The notes under the pieces are model-generated. The model made no database searches and was not told the origin of the DNA. It saw only the letters and a list, made by a program, of their open reading frames with translations. A stretch of DNA of 64,000 nt, from the NCBI GenBank assembly GCA_003952965.2, contig CM025856.1:21297351-21361350 (forward strand). The letters are read 5' to 3'. The DNA comes from Morella rubra (taxonomy: Eukaryota > Streptophyta > Magnoliopsida > Fagales > Myricaceae). Each line of letters begins with the position of its first letter. Within the stretch, counting starts at the first letter, position 1. Below are positions 61,440-64,000 of this stretch, one piece after another. Position numbers and translations under genes: made by a program.

Positions 61440-63537
61440 GCTGAACTTATTCAGGGTTTTGGGTTTGGACTGGATCGGCAGAGGCGTGCTTATTTATTAC
61501 ACTGAAGCAGCCCGCCACTCTTTTTGGGTCGTCTAAGGTGGTTAGGACATAACAGTTCTGGATTGTGGTTGATATGGGGGGAGCAAACCCATTAACTCAA
61601 AAGCCTACAAGATATGTGCGTTTTTTAACCAAGGAAGGAACCAAAGCTTTACCCCTCACAACTTTTTGTGGGGCTGTGTGAATGTTGATTTAATGACTTG
61701 TTTTGGCACACAAAAAAGAAGAGCAGCGAAAAATGCAGCTTCAGCATGTAGAAAAATCTTAATTTTCAAAAAATATGCCTGTAATTTTGATCATATTGTA
61801 ACAATTATATTATTGGAAATTGGAGTTTCCTACGAATCTTTTTGCATTATTCACCAAGTTCATACTCCGTACAGAAATTACGTGCATATAGGTATAGCAT
61901 TTTAGACAGTACTTGTGCAAAAAGTTGCAACTGCAAGCCTCAATCAAATTGGTCATCTGCACAGCTAGAGCAAGGCTGCAATACGAATGTCTTTGTAGCC
62001 TCCATCTCAACAAAGCCCAAAGTACCAAAACACGACTCCCCTGCTTTCTGCCGGACCACGTGGAGTTCCTTGTTTTTTCTATTTGCAAATTGAATAGGTG
62101 GACCCTTGCACATGGATAGGGATCTCGTCACCGCACAGTAGTTGGCCAGACCCTCCAACTTGCGTCTCCAATTACTCAAATCACATCACATTTCCGATTA
62201 AGAGGAATCTGGCGTTTGTACCTCGAACATGAGCGTTGCACTTCACGCTACAATGAAAACAATACGAGAACTGACGGGTCTCTGTCTCATGAAAAAGATG
62301 CGAAACTGAATTTGGAGCTTCTCCCGGGTAGCTTCCCTTCCTCCTCCAAGGCGGTGATATTTGGTTATAAAATATTTTCCAACCTTTTCAACAATTTTTT
62401 AAAAAAGTTAACTTAATATTAAAATCTCAAAATTTTCACATAAATTCTAAAAATTGTACATCAAATATTCTGTTTTCTTGCTTCTTAACAAACTCTGTTA
62501 TTTTTTTATTAAAAAATTTCATCAAATTACTTTTAACAAACTCAAATAAATAAAAACACTCCACAATTAAACATTCTTAAATTTCTTTTACTAACTTTTT
62601 GCAAAATTCTCATGACAAGTCAAAACTCTCGAAAACTTTCTTATTACAAATTCAAAATTCTTAAAATTTTTGCTCGTCAAACAACATCTTTAAAGAAATG
62701 GTTCTTAGGGGCTGATAAAGCTGTTACTCGTGAGCAGTTGTTTTCGGGAATATCTAATGGTTTGCTAGCTGTTGATAGTGATACTCAGACAGCCGTTGAG
62801 TTGGGAACTATTGACCTCGTGCACTTAGATTCCCGGAAAATGACTCTATTCGTTCAACCCTATTCACCAAACATATTCTTTAACACCGTCATGAGTAGGG
62901 TCCTTTTGCTAGACTAAAGAAGGACCATTCCTTTCCTTAGTTTTTAATCAGGCTTTAGCTAGGCAAGAAAAAGTTGATTGGAACAACTCTACAACTATGT
63001 CTGATAGCCAATAATTCCTTCGTTTTCTTACAGCTGTATTTGTTTGCATCCTACGTGCCCGGCCCCCACGGTCAATCTATCCCATTTCTTACTGTTTTTA
63101 CATTGCTGCCTTCCTTTATCAGGTAGTGTGAGGCAGAACTTGGATAGAAGGGGTATTTGAAAATCCATTGTTTTTTTTTTTGGGTGGTAAATGGTATTGC
63201 ATTCACTCTACATTTTGTTCTATCGCTTCTTTCTCTTTGCTTTGGATGGCTGCAATTTTTTTTTTTTTTAGGTCAAAACACAGCGTCAACAACTTAATTT
63301 TCTAATAAGAGTATGGATTTGATATGCTTGTCCGCTGTCGAGAGCTTCCTTCAGTTACACTACTCCACTATCTATACGTTCTTGGTCACCAAATTTGCTA
63401 ACGAACCGTGTCTTCCGCAACCACTCCAAGTGTTTGTTCCCTTTTGCTGCATGCATTTGCTATAAATACCTTGGTCCAATCTCTGAATTTTCACAGACAA
63501 CTAGAACTGCATAGAGCTCAATTGACTAGTTTCAACT
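61440..63537. other. spacer between expansin and peroxidase
   Basis: 61440 to about 61800 is probably expansin 3' UTR. 62350-62660 is AT-rich MITE-like DNA. A 101-codon ORF at 62612-62917 is unrecognised and starts within that AT-rich DNA; I do not support it as a gene. Confidence 0.5.
63461..63468 (+). promoter_or_regulatory. TATA box of the peroxidase gene
   Basis: TATAAATA lies 77 bases upstream of the ATG at 63538, a normal distance for a gene with a short leader. Confidence 0.7.
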
Positions 63538-64000
63538 ATGGCAGCCGTATTCGCACTCGCCCTTTTCACCCTCCTTTCTATATCTTCTTCTGTCAATGCA
63601 CTAAGCTCAAACTACTACGACAAAACATGCCCACGTCTTGAGTCCACCGTCACCAGTGCTGTCAAGAAAGCCATGAAAAATGACAGAACAGTTCCAGCCG
63701 CGCTGCTCCGAATGCACTTTCACGATTGCTTCATCAGAGTAATCATCTTAATCATCAGTATTCCTACACCCAATTTACAGCACACAAGCACACATGAATG
63801 CCGTACTTCATTCGTAAGTTCGAACTATTAGAGTGATGCCATTGTTCATGCGTATGTTGTTCTGATCTGTGGTTCAAGGGTTGTGATGCTTCTGTGCTGC
63901 TGGCATCAAAGGGAAAGAACCAAGCAGAAAAAGACGGCCCTCCTAACATTTCGTTGCATGCATTTTATGTCATTGACAACGCAAAGAAAGCGGTGGAAGC
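63538..64000 (+). CDS. class III secretory peroxidase, 5' part (PRX64-like)
   Basis: Haem peroxidase secreted to the cell wall, using H2O2 to oxidise phenolics (lignin-type reactions). Exon 1 is 63538-63738 (67 codons) and exon 2 starts at 63879 and runs off the window. MAAVFALALFTLLSISSSVN is the signal peptide; mature protein starts near LSSNYYDKTCP. The catalytic helix LLRMHFHDCFIR has Arg58, Phe61 and distal His62; Asp63, Gly68, Asp70 and Ser72 form the distal calcium site (GCDAS follows at the exon 2 start). The next part, AEKDGPPNISLHAFYVIDNA, is close to what I remember of Arabidopsis PRX64. The first intron, at the FIR/GCD border, is in the usual place. It is incomplete at the right edge. 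Confidence 0.93.

Noticed and set aside
62612..62917. 101-codon ORF before the peroxidase
   Set aside because: Its start lies in AT-rich MITE-like DNA and the remainder matches no family I know; kept only as a note in the spacer entry.

Overview
The window is nuclear DNA of a eudicot plant, probably woody to judge by the long introns and large transposon-filled spacers. The genes have GT-AG introns, the intergenic DNA is AT-rich, and the families are plant-specific (DYW-type PPR protein, alpha-expansin, class III peroxidase, nucleoredoxin with a DC1 tail). There are no operons or CRISPR arrays, and I found no tRNA or rRNA gene.

Layout. 0-1.1 kb: 5' end of a V-ATPase B-subunit gene (minus strand), running off the left edge. 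1.8-2.2 kb: a foldback MITE with a 9-bp target duplication. 3.3-7.25 kb: a three-exon nucleoredoxin gene (minus). 7.65-11.27 kb: a tandem duplication of about 1.7 kb, each unit carrying the same unrecognised 92-codon exon. 11.3-18.4 kb: no convincing gene; 13.2-16.4 kb has an unusual texture. 18.4 kb: a truncated PPR pseudogene. 20.9 kb: a doubtful small ORF. 21.9 kb: an LYR-motif protein gene. 24.5-24.9 kb: two leftover CDPK exons. 25.45-27.72 kb: an intact intronless PPR-DYW gene (minus).

27.7-48.6 kb is a transposon-built expansion. It holds two copies of a hAT-derived segment (A, 29.67-42.42 kb; B, 46.10-48.15 kb). Copy A is split by a 10.4-kb degenerate Ty1/copia element with a 5-bp target duplication and an extra ORF after pol; copy B keeps the empty site. 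The region also has a second copy of the PPR gene's 5' end and a relic exon of the DsbA-like gene. 48.86-51.88 kb: a DsbA/thioredoxin-fold gene. 53.39-56.79 kb: an Alba/RGG protein gene with an apparent one-base frameshift. 60.46-61.44 kb: an alpha-expansin gene. 63.54 kb to the right edge: the start of a class III peroxidase gene.

The ordinary genes do not form one pathway. Their grouping is best explained by conserved gene order. From memory, Arabidopsis has expansin EXPA11, Alba, thioredoxin-like, PPR and V-ATPase B genes close together around At1g20190-At1g20260. The sister segment At1g76010-At1g76060 has Alba, thioredoxin-like, V-ATPase B, CPK29 and the LYR gene. This window appears to carry a merged version, with the CDPK decayed. 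I found no strong case for a new biological system. The most informative structures are the filled and empty insertion sites, the recombined gene fragments and the duplicated orphan exon.
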